NCBI GenBank assembly: GCA_013396655.1
Contig: WBMV01007323.1
Location: forward strand, 744,001 to 808,000
DNA: 64,000 bases
Direction of reading: 5' to 3'
Source: Campylorhamphus procurvoides
Lineage: Eukaryota; Chordata; Aves; Passeriformes; Dendrocolaptidae
Positions 13,901-25,801 of the stretch are shown piece by piece. How positions within the stretch are numbered: position 1 is the first letter of the stretch; the number at the start of each line of letters is the position of its first letter. Both the position numbers and the translations under genes were made by a program. Under the pieces are notes generated by a model. That model ran no database searches and had not been told where the DNA came from. It was given only the letters and a program-made list of their open reading frames with translations.

Positions 13901-16452
13901 ACCTAATTCTCTGCAAGCTGCATGTATCATTCTGGATTTTGTTTACTCAACCCTTTATAAAAAAGGACATCAAAACCAGCAGCAAAATTTTGATTTGTAG
14001 GTTCAACCATAGGCAGAATAAATTGTTTAAAAGCTCTCTTACTCCCCTTCTCAATGACTGCTTGCCAATCTAGCCAATTTTCAAACCATTAATTCCTTCC
14101 ATGTTTTTCTTTTTCAGATTAAAGCTCCAATTAGTACCTGATATTTTAATAAATAAGTAGCACTAGGGTAGTTATAGAACATAATACAATCACATTTCAG
14201 GCTTCTTTTAGATAAGATAAAAGAAATCCTTAAGTCTCTCACTCCCAAACAGTTTTTATGGCTCTCAGAGAAGGCTGTGGTTGCTTCCTATGCTTTAGAC
14301 AATGTTTAGATTCAATCCCCAATATGCCAAAGTATCCATGACTGTTACCCATAAAATTCAGAATTGTGATGAAACTCAACAATTAAGCTTCAGGAGCCCA
14401 GCTGGGAGTTTCATTACAAAAAATCAGCTTGATGCAGACATAATTATTATGGAAACTCCAAATGATGCAGCAACTTGAGAAAATGTGTGTTCCTGTCCCG
14501 TATCTTGCATTTACTCCCCATGTATTTACTCCTCAAGGCTGCATGAAAGCAAGGTAAAACTACACAGTTTATCTCCCTCTCTAGGCAGTTTTTTCACCAC
14601 AGTTTCTTTACGTTAAACACTTTTCCTCCTTGTAAGAGCTTCAAATACTCAATCTCATTTAAAGCCTTCTGGTCTTCCAAAGGGAGAAACCATCTCTAAG
14701 TGGAGCATATATTAAATCCCAATCCCTTGGCTTGAATTCATAAAGAATCTGAGGACTCATTAGAGCTGCCAGGAATAGATTTAGATATATTGAGAAAAAG
14801 GATAAAGGGAGAAGCTATAAAAAGGAGTGTTGTTCTTGGTTAAATTTTTATACATTCTGCATTCATAATAATCCAACACAGTAAAATACGTGACTGAGAT
14901 CTGTTTCTTAGATTACCATGCTTTGAATGAGAATTTAGTGATCCAGTTTGAAAAGTGCACAGGATAAAAAAGTTGCAAAAACTTCAAACTTGCCTGAATG
15001 ATTTTGTGAGATTTATTGTTATTTTGTGATAAAACTTTCAGTACTCCATGATTTTCAAATACAAGACAGCAGTGCAATGAGAGAGGAAAACAGCTATCGG
15101 AGTCAGACAACAGTAGCCACAATTCTGCAAGATCTTCCATTTTCATGAGGCACGTTCCATTATTTAAAAGAATTCAAAGCCTAACTTTGGCCTATTTTAA
15201 ACCTACCTGGTGTGCTGTTACTGCATAGACAGTATATAATAGATAACTGTGAATAAAAATCATGGGCAGAAATGGGAGTCTTTTATTTTAGGTCTGAGAG
15301 GAATTGCTAAAGAAGTTATTTTGCTAAAGAGGGAAGAACTATGTGGGTGTTTGCACATTGATCAGAAAAATGTGATAAAAGTCATGATAATTTATGTGAA
15401 AGCTTCAGTAGGGGAAATGTTATTCCACATGTAAAACGAAGCTGTGAGGTATTTAAATCTCTTATTAATCTCTTATTACCAAAGATAAAAAAAAGTAGTT
15501 TTAAAGATTGTATTGTTGAAGTGAATAACTGAATGCAAAAGAAACAAGTCACAGCTTCACATCTTTCCATTGTATTCTGGTTTCCACCCTCATACAATTT
15601 TTGCATGTAAGCAGTTTCTCCTTGTCAAAACTGTCCACTTATTCACACTGAAAATAATAAAAAAATAGCATGGAAACAAACTATTTATAAACACTTTTGT
15701 ATGCAGCCATTAAGTAGGAATGCTTCTGGTTTTCCTGAAAGAATTTTTTCCAGTGTAACCTAAGACAACAACCGTTCTGTTAAGCAGTATCTTAAATTAG
15801 TTAGGGAAACATATGGTGTGCCCTCCTATGGAGGCTTTATTTTGGCTATAGGTTTCTGATCTAGGTTTTGGCATGAAATACATGCCCAAGGACATACAAG
15901 GTCTTTATGTGAAATATAACTTGTAATATGTTATCAATAATGATTTACAGCTGTGGGTAATTAGATATTAGGTTTATCAGGGTTTTTTTTTATAATTTGG
16001 AGAAATAGTTTTCTTATGTAAAACTCAAAGTAACATAACATCTGCGTTGGGGGAATACATTTTTCTGAGTCAGTGTTGGTGGGAGATAAAGTACATAGGC
16101 AAGGTAAGTGGAAGTAGAGGGAATACCAGGCACTCAAAAAAATATTCATGCTTCATATATTATATTTTTTCATATGAGCATGTTTACTTTCTTTCTTTTC
16201 CATATAGCTGTAAGTTGGTTGCAATAGCTTTCTCTAACAAAACAGCTGCAAATGACAAAGTATATGAACAGGCACTTAAGTAGAGATGTCAATACTTCAT
16301 TTCTTGCTAAAAGACACAATATTTCCAGTTTATAATATTATATTCTCCAGTTTCTTCTGTCAAGGAAATCCCAATACCCATACATCTACATTGCTATGCT
16401 ACAGCAATTAAATATCATAAGGTTTCTTTTGGGTTTTGATGGGTTTTTTCCT

Positions 16453-16540
16453 AGTTGACATGGTGGTGATTGGTCAAAGGTTAGATTCGAAAATCTAAAG
16501 GGTCTTTTTCAACCTGAATGATTCTTTGATTCTGTGATGT
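16453..16540 (+). mobile_element. CR1 LINE 3'-end fragment
   Basis: This is a short, diverged CR1 tail. It shows the typical 3' untranslated wording in order: a TGGTGAT..GGTC stretch, a GAT/TTAGATTCGA segment, GGTCTTTTTCAACC, and then the terminal short repeat ATGATTCTTTGATTCTGTGA. Only the last 90 bp or so survive, which fits the 5' truncation typical of CR1 insertions. It carries no coding sequence. The two GGGTTTT-type runs just upstream (about 16421-16450) are not part of the standard CR1 tail. Confidence 0.8.
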
Positions 16541-16716
16541 GTGACTCCACCCATTGTTTACTAAGGTGCTTGTGGCAGAAAACATAATTTTCTGCTCAAT
16601 TTCCAGTTAGCCAGAGTGAGAACATAACTCCTGCTGATTGCTATAGAAAGTATCTACAAACTGAAACACATGCTTGCATCTATGCTGATTTGACAATGCC
16701 TCAATGTGCAGGTTTT

Positions 16717-16830
16717 AAAAAAAACACAACAACAAACCAAACCAAACCAAACAAAAAAATCACAAACAAAAACTGCAAAAAAACCCCAAACCAAAACTCA
16801 AACACAACCCCCCAAAAAAACATTTCAATG
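16717..16830. repeat. A/C-rich low-complexity tract
   Basis: The plus strand is almost only A and C for about 110 bp, with repeated AAACC and AAAAC units and short C runs. Read on the minus strand it is a GGTTTT-type tract. It is one of six such tracts in the window and contains no gene. Confidence 0.85.
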
Positions 16831-19800
16831 CATCTACAAGGAAAGGATATGGCAGTATAATATGCACATTCCACAATGAAGTTGAGCATTTTATACATTA
16901 ATATTAATCTTCATGAAATCTTTATAATAGAAGTAACACAGATGCTAAAATGTTCCTATTAGGTGTTCCATGATTGATTGTGCAACAACTTTGAATGATA
17001 GTAGAGGCTACACTCGTGGCCAGACTATTCTTTCAGCTGTGCTTTAAAGGAAGCCATGGCAAGAGCATTTGAGAAATTGGAGAACAAGGAAGCAAGAGCT
17101 CTAGACTTCACCTGGAAGTGCACACCTGACATTTTCATGACTTTACTGATGTAAGAAGGGGCTCAACTTGCCTTTTCTAGAAAGACAAAGTCTCAAGTGC
17201 TAGTATCAGTCAAATATTCTGAGCTAAATAGCTTTAACTATGAGGTGATAACATCTGCTTACATGAGCACTCCGATGTTCCCGTTTAATGCTTCAATACT
17301 ATGTTAATTCATCAATGCTTGTGTATTCTGCCCATTAACCCCTGCGAGAATATGTAAAAGGCACTGCCAGATGGCTGAACTAAAAGGGAATTTTGTATCT
17401 TCTGCTGCTTATATGGTGTATAAGCATATAATTATTCACATAGACATACCTGTATGTATATATTACATTTTTGCTATTAACATTTGCTTGCCATTTTTAC
17501 TTTACTTAAATTTGTGCATCATTTAAATATAAGACCTTGAGATAACTTAGTCTGATAAGACATCTCATAAACTGAAATTGCTATTTGACTTATATACTTT
17601 GCAGTTCTGTAAGGCAATAATGCAGCACTTAAATCTCTTCAGCATTCCAACTTGGGGCTCAATCCACTTGAATTGCATGCAGAGCACTAATTGACATTGT
17701 CTGGTTTTGTGACCCTGGCCAAATGTTTTACAATAATTAGAGCAAACAGCACAAACTTGCAGCATAAGCGTTATCTGTCTCACTGTCACAAAGACAGGCT
17801 GTTGCCTTTTGGAGTCTTCTAGGACAATAGTGACACATATTTTTGTTCAGTAACTGTTTTTTCACTTGCAGCTGACCCTCCTCTGGTGCTCTGAAAACAT
17901 TTCATCCTAGTTTGATATTATTTTCAGTGTACTGCAACTAATGATATTTCTACATTTATGTAGCATGTGCAAATTAATACCTGAAAGTTGTGTTTAGCTA
18001 CAGCTGCTATGTAGACAATTTCTGTACAAAATGATATGTTTAATGTACACCTATGAGAGTTAAACCAGAATTGCTTAACAGGGGACAGGGAACAAGATTT
18101 TTTTCACATAGTAGTTTCTTAAACAATAGCTTTAAGTATTGTGGTTTAAACAGAGTGAGTTTAAAGTTTGAAAAAGGCAGTTTGTTAACTGAAATAATTT
18201 AATCAGGTTGCTGTGGAAGGAGCAGACGCCTTCTTCCACTACCTCAAACTGAATGCCATCCTTAGAAAAGAAATCCAGCCATGCTGACAAGTTCTTCAAT
18301 TTAGTGAGACTTTTCTCAACAGGTGGAAAGGACAGTGAAGTGCATTCATCCTCAGTTTGAAAATCTACTGAACATGTGTTTCATATCTGGCTTCTCCTGA
18401 TATAAGTTCTTTCAGTATTTTGACTTTAAATTACTAGCAATAATACTTGAAAGCTTCTCAAAAATGAGAGTTCTGAAAGTAGTGAAACAACTTCATTTAA
18501 GTATTTCATCAGTGATTCATTATCCAGCTAATTGTCCTGAGACAAATTACGATAAATGTTAAAGCATATTTCAGTAGGAAAGACTGCTGTATATCAGGGG
18601 TGAATGCAATAGTCTTGTAAAAAATATTCTGGTTTCCAGACACCTTTTCTGTCCATAATGAAGTTAAGTATATGCACTATGTAGGACTTAAGAAATCCTT
18701 TTTCATGTTGTCAGTTGTTACAGGTTTGTGTTTTTGTTTTTTTTTACTATGCCACTAATAGAATGTACATTCTATAGAAACTTTGAATTACCTTTGCATT
18801 GAACAAATGGAGATCTGCAGTACTATAGTGTTGCAGTTCTTATAAGGTAGGTTAGGTTTGTCTTGTAATGTACTTGGACAAAAGTTGTAGCATAATAAAT
18901 GTATGTCTACTCAGCTTACCACTTCAAATTACTGGTGAAAATAAGTGCTCCCTCTGTCCTTGGACAGGTACAGTGCTGGCAGCCTGTCTCTGCCCACTTG
19001 AACTTGCTATTGTGGAGCATGTGCAGCGGAAACAGCAGTTAGATCCTGAACCAGCTCTGAAGTAATGATACATTTCAGCAGCTGGTTTCCTGCTTTTTTC
19101 ATGCAATGTTTAACTCTTCCTTAGCAGGAATTTAGAAGTCTGAAGTGACTGGAACATAACTAACCAGATTCTACTGGAAAAAACTCATGCCAATACAAGG
19201 TTTTATTTCTTATCAAGACTTTGTACCAAGTAAACTCTAAGAGAAAAAAAATTGCATAATAGTCCAAGTAAACTTGCATAATAATGCAAGTTTACAGTCT
19301 AGTGCAGTTACTTTAAAAGAAGAGTTCTTTGTCTCAGACATTCAGCCCAGAAGCATTAATGCAAAGGATGAAGGAACTTCCTCTCCATAATAACACTGCA
19401 GTTAGTTGCAGAATATCTCCTCATCACAGCATAATGCATGAGGAATTGTTTCTGGGTGCTGATAACTTTATGAAAATCACATATAGATACATATTATGGA
19501 ACAATACACAAATAGTTTATCTAATTACGATAAGAGTTAAATAAAACAAAAAGTGAAAAATAAACAAGAAGTTTTACTGTAACTGGAAAGAGTATGGAAC
19601 AGGTACTTAGCAGACGAAAGACATGATGTCTTTCAGTCAGTTTCCTTCAGTTTGCCCTTCTTTCCTCAACACACATCAGTCCTATGCTGATATTTCTTCC
19701 ATTAGCTTAACTAACATTTTAGACTTATTGTCTCAACACATGAATTTGCCCTAATATGCAAACATTTATGGATTAAGAATGATCCTCTTCAGCTAGGATA

Positions 19801-20494
19801 ACTAAAACTCAGGCTAAACTACCCCATGGGAAGTAGTGCACTGTAGACTTGTTGAAGTCTACAGAATAGATGAGAGGAACTGACGTAGGAGCATCCAACC
19901 AGAATGGTTTAGGCATTAGGCTAGACTGATATGGATGGAAATAGACCAGTAAAACAGGCTTTATGGAGACACGAAATTTGTCATAGAAAAGAAAACAAAG
20001 ATTCAGACCCTTCTTGCCAATATTACATATATGGTGTGCATGCTCATCATAATGTTTGCATATGACTATAGAAGTACTTTTCTTGGAGCTCCACAGCTTC
20101 TCCACTCTGTGGTTACATAGCTCCTTTTCCTTTCAAATCAACCTAGTATCTGCCCTAATGCATGCATTGCCCAACTGTCGTATGTTAATTTCAACATTTA
20201 TGACTGGCAAGTATTTTTGTCTTTTCCTCACTGCCTCATATTTCCCTTGCCTAAGGAAACAATATACCACTTGAGACAAAAAAAGTTGCAAGATCACTAA
20301 TGTCTATAAAACAGGAACAACCTTAGGTTAATTCATCTCCTTAATACCATTAATGGGGCAAATGACTGAACGTCCTGGATCACACTACTCAGTGAGACCC
20401 TACAAGACTGGGGTAGAGTGAAATTGTAGCTGGTGTTACTGCTTCTTTCTTTCATTTTAGATCTGTACAACAGCTAGCCTTATTAAGTGTCCAG
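16831..20494. other. Non-coding sequence, no gene seen
   Basis: AT-rich and not recognisable as any gene or repeat family. A somewhat less AT-rich patch at about 18940-19070 carries a 65-codon open frame (18868-19065, plus strand), but nothing in it resembles a known protein and the flanks give no convincing exon structure. Confidence 0.5.
19268..19295. repeat. Perfect hairpin, 12-bp arms
   Basis: The arm GTAAACTTGCAT (19268-19279) and its exact reverse complement (19284-19295) flank the loop AATA. The stem is too short for a microRNA hairpin, and there is no run of T typical of a Pol III terminator directly after it. It may be a small palindromic insertion or chance. Confidence 0.8.
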
Positions 20495-20702
20495 TTGTGT
20501 TTTTTTGAAAGGTTTTGAGATTTTGTGGTATTTTGTGGGTGTTTTTGTTTTTGTGAGGGTTTGTGTGTGTGTGTTTTTGTGGTTTGTTTTGTTTTTTTTT
20601 GTTTTGTTTTGTTGTTTGTTTTTTTGTTTTTTTTTAATAGAAATGTTGAGCAATCCATAGGCTAGAGACCTAAGTTTGTGTGGTGGGTTGGTTTTTTTTT
20701 TT
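20495..20702. repeat. G/T-rich low-complexity tract
   Basis: A long run of T with interspersed G (TTTTG, GTTTT and a short GTGTGTGT core at about 20562-20572). It is interrupted at about 20640-20675 and resumes with a GGTTGG-plus-poly-T run to 20702. The lysine/glutamine/threonine-rich open frames read from its minus strand are artefacts of base composition. Confidence 0.85.
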
Positions 20703-21544
20703 GAACAGCACAAGTGAAGCCAAATAGGTAGCATCCACATTGAAAACTATCTAAGAACTGAGATCTGAAAGTTAGAACTATTTTCCATATGTTGTATTTA
20801 CAGTGTGAAGGGTATAGCTTGCAAAATGATATGTAGCAAGGTTGCCCTTATTTGCCTTAAGTCCTTGCCATAGATGATTTACAAACTAAAACCAGGCAGA
20901 CAGTCACCAGATAAAGCTTAACAAAAGGAAGAAAAAAGTACAAACAAAATCTAGCAGTATCATGCTAGTTCGCATAGATGACAAACTGACCCCTGTGACT
21001 TTGAAGTGTTCAGTTAGTTAAGAAACTTATCTATACCTTGTTCTAAACTGCAGCATTTTTATTTCAAATCCAGTTTCACACCTCATATTTCTGCCACTGA
21101 CCCATTAGTAAGATAACTTTGGTCTGGGGTACTGCACTACTGTCAATGCATCTCTATTTATCATTCAAGAAAAAAAAATCAAGAGGCACACCCAGTACAT
21201 CAACAGATTTGGAACTGCTATTTCTTTCCAAGAATAATCTTGGCCTGTTTCTCATCTGAGGCACTCAGCTGCTGATCAGCTTCAAGGTTCATGTTTCAGT
21301 CCGTAAATGCACATTAGAGCAAGTTATTTGTACTTCAGTATTCATTTGGAAAGCATTATTTAATAATGATAAAACTGAGGTACCCACAGTCATAAAATTT
21401 TTTGCCTCTTTGCTGGACAACAATTCAGTACATTTCCTATTCCCTCAACAGTACACTTTGTACATTAGGATAGTTATAGATTTTCTTACAATCTTCCACA
21501 ATGTCTTAAAAAGAAAGAGTTCTTCCTAAAACAAAGGAAGTACT
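20703..21544. other. Non-coding sequence, no gene seen
   Basis: AT-rich spacer between two G/T tracts. No reading frame, RNA gene or repeat is recognised. Confidence 0.5.
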
Positions 21545-21655
21545 GTTTTGGGGGGAGGGGTTGTGTTGTTTGTTTTTATTGGGTTTGTGGGGTTTTTTGT
21601 TTGTTTTGGTTTGGGGTATTTTGTTTGTGGGTTGTCTTTGGGTTTTTTTATTATT
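21545..21655. repeat. G/T-rich low-complexity tract
   Basis: Alternating G runs (up to six) and T runs, for example GGGTTTGTGGGG. Several runs of three or more G occur, but the spacers are mostly longer than seven bases, so this is at best a weak quadruplex candidate. Confidence 0.85.
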
Positions 21656-24600
21656 ATTCAAAATAGAAGTGCTCCCACATAGTAAAATAAAAGACGCACA
21701 ACAAGTACCACTTGGAGTTTACTCCAGTACAGTTCAATTTAATACAGAAAGGCCCATTTTGAAGTGGAATTAAAATCTGTGTGGAGAAAAAAGTCTTTTT
21801 ATGTCTTACAAAGCTTAGAGATTTGAAGCACCAGAACAAACTTGTGCTTGTATACACAACGAGTTTGTGAATGTACCTTATTTTTACAACATTGCTACCC
21901 TGGAAAGGGCCTGGTTTAATCCTAGAATGGAAAAGTATCACGAGTAGTGGAACAGATTGCTCTGCAAGAGTAGGCAGCCCAAGAATTAACAACAGCAGAG
22001 CAGAAAAGGCATGAATACAGGGGGTGCAGTACCACCATACCACGAAGTACCACCAAGCAAGATAAACAGAATAGGTCCAGTCACAACACCACAATTCAGT
22101 CAACTATTCAGCAAGCACTAGCCACATCCACACTCACAGGCAGCAAAGCAAAACATAACATAATTACAACATAGCTCAGGCAAGGATAGAGCCTGAACTT
22201 AAACACAGCTCTTGGGACAAGGTACAAATTATATGTAGGCAGAGATTCAAGATGCAGCTAGCAAGGGCAGTCTGCTGGTGTACACAAGATCTTGACAAAT
22301 ATGTGAATAAGAGACATTAAGTAGTTAGGAAATATATTTAAGGGATAGTTGTACAGTTGAATCTACTCCACTCTTTTTGAGTTGAAGAATGTAAAGAAAA
22401 ACAAATAGCCAAAAATCTGTAGCCAAAATCTATCAGATAAACAGAAACCCTGTGTACATAGTTACTGTGTGGTTATTTTTGGGATTTCCAGTAAAAAAAA
22501 AATTCACAATGCCATACACGTCAGAGAATTTTACAGATCATCAGCAACACAAATTTATACCTGTGTCTAGAAATACACCTTACAAATTAAATTATTGCTC
22601 AAATACAGATGTGCTCTAAACCAATTTCTTAAGTTTCAAAATAGTATGGTTCATATGTCCACAGAGAATATATTTTGCCAAATATTGATCTATTGATATT
22701 TCTTGTGTCCATTCCATCATTCCATAAAACACTTGTTTATTACAGAAACAAATACACAAAGCCCAAACAAATCAATAAACTTTATGCAATAACAAAAAAG
22801 AATATGTATATACATACACATAACTCAGTAAAGTTATTGTACAAGACTCCTTGTTCCCTTTTATTTTAAATACCATGTGTGGCAATCTAATATTGGAAGG
22901 ATTTATGGTAATTATTTATGAGTTTTATAGACGCAGTTTACAGAACACTGATAATTCAGTAGGGCATCCTTCACACTTAGCAACTGCGAGCTCAAGTCTG
23001 GCCAATATCACCATACACAGCAACCAAAATGTCTATTCATTTTCATGAGAATTTGGTAGTGGAGCTATACAAAAGTCTTAGATTCACTGTGTTGCTGTAA
23101 CTCATTAAACATAGGTGACTTACTTTAATAATTTGCTCTCATTTTCTTACTGGTAGCACTTCCATCTTCTAAACATTGCTTGTGCAATATCGTAGGATGT
23201 TTAGGACAGAAAGAAAGGGTACCCTGACATAAAGGTGTAGTTACAAAGTCAAGACATTAGGCAGCTTGTTTCATTAGATCAGAGTGCATCCTCCCAACCT
23301 AAGAAAATAAAAGCAACTCAAACTACACACCTGTAACCTGTGATCTCAAATTATCACTTCATTTGACTAGTTTTGGAAAACCCAAGAAACAAGGATGTGA
23401 TGTAAAACAAATTCATGACCAGCAAATAAAATAATCCTTTCAACATGAAGAATTGTGATTATTGTCCAATACTGTGCAAAGGATATTTTTCTGCTCTACA
23501 ACTGAGGCATGGCTGAATTTGTATAGCTATCAATTCAAAATTTTCACTGAGGTAAATTTATTCATCATAATGTGTGGAGAATCTCTGTGATACAAAACAC
23601 AGATATTTTCTCCCCCTTATTCTAGGACAAGTATGTGCACACATGTGCACAGAGTGTACTAACTCGTTCTTCTATAAAACATTTTCAGAGAAAGAACAAA
23701 TGCTCCAACAGTTAGACCTGAGCTTGAAAATTATACTACAGCTCACTTTTATGTTTTACTCACTTCTCAGTGTAGTCTACTACTATGATTTTTGTTTCAC
23801 CCATGCTAATCAGTAGTAATGCTGATTTTGCTGCTCCCATAATGAGCCCTTGTTAATCCTCTTCACAAGATGATAAGTTCAGCTTTGACAGGTGTATTTC
23901 ATACTCCCAGATGGTCCTCAGACTAATAAATATTTCAGGTTTCAGAGGCTACCTTCCCTTTAGTCTGTTTACAGAACTAGTCAACCATAAAAAATAACAT
24001 TAACCTTTATTTTAATTTCCCCCTGATAGTACTGCATAAGTCTTTAAGGAGCTTACTGACATGACCTGGAGTCAGTGTAACATTGCTCAGATCTGATGTG
24101 GGAATAGCAATGGGATGACAGATGTGGTCAACTAGAAGCAAAGGTGAATGGAACTACTTCTAATGCAAATTTCACAATGTGTGCCTACTAAAATGAAATT
24201 TGATGTTATAATATAACATTTAGCTGTTAATAGCTTACATGTAGTTAGGGTGACAGCATCACTAGACAGATATTCCTGAGGTAGCTCTGAGGAGGCAGGC
24301 ATAGCACCAGTAATGCTATCCAGAAATATTAGTACACTCATTGAACATTATAACTATTATAGCATAATGCTATGCCTATACAATACTACGTGGCAAAAAA
24401 CAAGTTGAAAGGCCTGCAATCCTTTAGTTTAGTGAAGTTAGCCCTGACTGTACCCTGACAGATGATCAATATCATATTTAGACCTTTACTGTTTTTCACT
24501 AGGTAGATGTGTGACCACAGAAATAACTGAATTTTAAAAAATTAATCTTGTAATAGACACTGAGACTGCAGTGCTGTGTAAAGGGAACCTTACAAGACAA

Positions 24601-24832
24601 GGGTTGCCCACCAGAAATGACTCTGAAGTTCACAATTCTACCTTACTAGCTCTCTTCCACTTTGTTTTGACAGGTACATTTTTTGTAGTTGTCAAAGACT
24701 TGAAGCCCTGAACTTGACACTTTTGCACAATACAAGCATAACTCCATATTTGATATTAAACTTTGTAACAGTGAGCCTGTGAAGGAGATGAAGAAACCAA
24801 CCAAAGTGTCTTAAAAATCTGAGGCTTTTTAT
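21656..24832. other. Non-coding sequence, no gene seen
   Basis: No recognisable gene or repeat. A 149-codon open frame on the minus strand (21654-22103) is the longest in the window. It starts beside the G/T tract, encodes a tryptophan/tyrosine-rich sequence with no family resemblance, and is not supported as a gene. Confidence 0.5.
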
Positions 24833-25258
24833 TGTATTGTAAAATGTAAAATGGAGTAAAAGTAAAAGTAAAAAAATAAAAAGTAAAAATGGAGTAAAAG
24901 TAAAATGGAGTTTTCGACTTTTTTTTTTCCCTGAATCACCTTTCTCCTTCTAAAAAGACCCCTTGAGAGAAAACCCTTATCTTCCTAATTAGTATGCAAG
25001 AATTTACCTTGGTCAGGCTATGTGAAACCCCCGCTTATTGGTCCGTTGTTAACCCTTTCCCTATTGGTTCTTAACCCTTGAATCCTATAGGCTGTGACCA
25101 ACATCCCCTAAAGCCCTATAAATACCCTTGGCGTGGTGGATAAACTCTCTCTCTGCTTCCCTCTCCTGTGGCCTCTGCGTGTCTCTTTGCTGGGACATCT
25201 CAGGACCATGTGTCTGGGTGGGGGCAGCAAAGGGGGAGCGATCCACCCAGCTGTCGCA
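24833..25258 (+). mobile_element. ERV LTR, forward (family A, copy 1)
   Basis: A long terminal repeat of an endogenous retrovirus. It is recognised by comparison with the reverse complement of 31962-32298, which aligns over almost its full length. Shared features in order are a TGTATTGTAAAATG start, CCCCTTGAGAGAAA, AGTATGCAAGAAT, CTTATTGGTC, AACCCTTTCC, TCCTATAGGCTGTGA, a TATA box (TATAAATA, 25117-25124), a degraded polyadenylation signal (GATAAA, 25139-25144), a CT-rich stretch and GTGTCTCTTTGC. It ends ..GTCGCA, giving a TG..CA element. A TGG-starting primer-binding-site-like sequence follows two bases later. Near the start a TAAAATGGAG/TAAAAG motif is expanded over about 24838-24911, making this copy longer than copy 2. 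The exact 5' boundary is uncertain by about 5 bp. Confidence 0.8.
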
Positions 25259-25260
25259 AA

Positions 25261-25296
25261 TGGTGCCCTGTGGTGAGGATCTAACCAATTCTCTTC
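25261..25296 (+). other. Primer-binding-site-like sequence and ERV leader stub
   Basis: TGGTGCCCTGTGGTGAGG begins two bases after the CA end of the forward LTR, which is where retroviral reverse transcription would be primed by a tRNA. The first seven bases fit the TGG + acceptor-stem pattern, but I cannot match the remainder securely to a particular tRNA. Only about 36 bp of leader remain before a reverse LTR begins. No gag, pol or env sequence follows. Confidence 0.5.
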
Positions 25297-25760
25297 TGTG
25301 AAAAAGAGGTTATTTAATGCCGCGTGCCGTAAGGAAGGAAAAGGAGACGGTCCCAGCCAATGGTAGGGTGAAGGCTAGAACTCTTTTATTCATGGGAGTG
25401 TGGGACTTATATAGGTTCAGGGAGGAGCTTGGAAAGTGGGAGGAGTTTGGGGGCGGAATGCAGCAAGGAGGGGAAGGGCTAATAGGGAAGGAGGGGAATA
25501 CAAATGGGATGTGGCCAGCCTCACATGATGACGCTGGGATTGCATCACCAGCCGGCCAATGGGAAATAGGGAATATACAGCCAATGGGAAACCGGTAACC
25601 GGGTAACCACCACCAATCACAATACAGCATACAAATATGAAGGGAATGACTATGTATAAAACATGAATTTGTGAGTTCTGAGGTAATTGTCCATTTGTGA
25701 TATTGATAAACTGTTCATCCTGGTTGTTCTGGCAGCCTTTGAGACAAGTGTTCTCTGACA
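25297..25760 (-). mobile_element. ERV LTR, reverse (family B)
   Basis: Read on the minus strand this has LTR architecture. It starts TGTCAGAGAACA (25760), carries several CCAAT-type boxes (CCCATTGGC near 25555 and 25580; ACCATTGGC near 25360), GC-rich U3 segments, a TATA box (TATATAAG, 25406-25413) and a polyadenylation signal AATAAA (25385-25390), and ends ..TTTTTCACA at 25297. It is far more GC-rich than its surroundings and shows no similarity by eye to the neighbouring forward LTR, so it is a different family. No target-site duplication is obvious with these ends. The U3 start could alternatively lie near 25637 (TGTATGCTG). Confidence 0.65.
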
Positions 25761-25801
25761 ATTTAACTCAACAAAAATTTGTTAAAGAGAATATAAAGAG
25801 A

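Larger units (their letters stand above)
1..16452. other. AT-rich non-coding sequence, no gene seen
   Basis: No protein-coding gene, RNA gene or mobile element could be recognised. The sequence is AT-rich with many homopolymer A and T runs and short TA dinucleotide runs (about 594-606 and 5446-5459). The longest open frame is 13471-13893 on the plus strand (140 codons). It lacks any domain I recognise, has no supporting splice or promoter context, and is of a length expected by chance in this much AT-rich DNA. The stretch could hold conserved regulatory elements, but this cannot be judged without a cross-species alignment. Confidence 0.6.

Noticed and set aside
18868..19065. Possible terminal exon in a less AT-rich patch
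   Set aside because: A short frame with an acceptor-like AG upstream, but no polypyrimidine tract typical of an acceptor and no recognisable protein.
19268..19295. MicroRNA precursor
   Set aside because: The stem is only 12 bp with a 4-base loop, too short for a precursor hairpin.
20452..20740. Lysine/threonine/glutamine-rich open frames on the minus strand
   Set aside because: They are translations of the G/T low-complexity tract.
21545..21655. G-quadruplex candidate
   Set aside because: There are several G runs, but most spacers exceed seven bases, so the usual pattern is not met.
21654..22103. 149-codon open frame on the minus strand, longest in the window
   Set aside because: It ends beside a G/T low-complexity tract and encodes a tryptophan/tyrosine-rich sequence with no family resemblance; probably chance.
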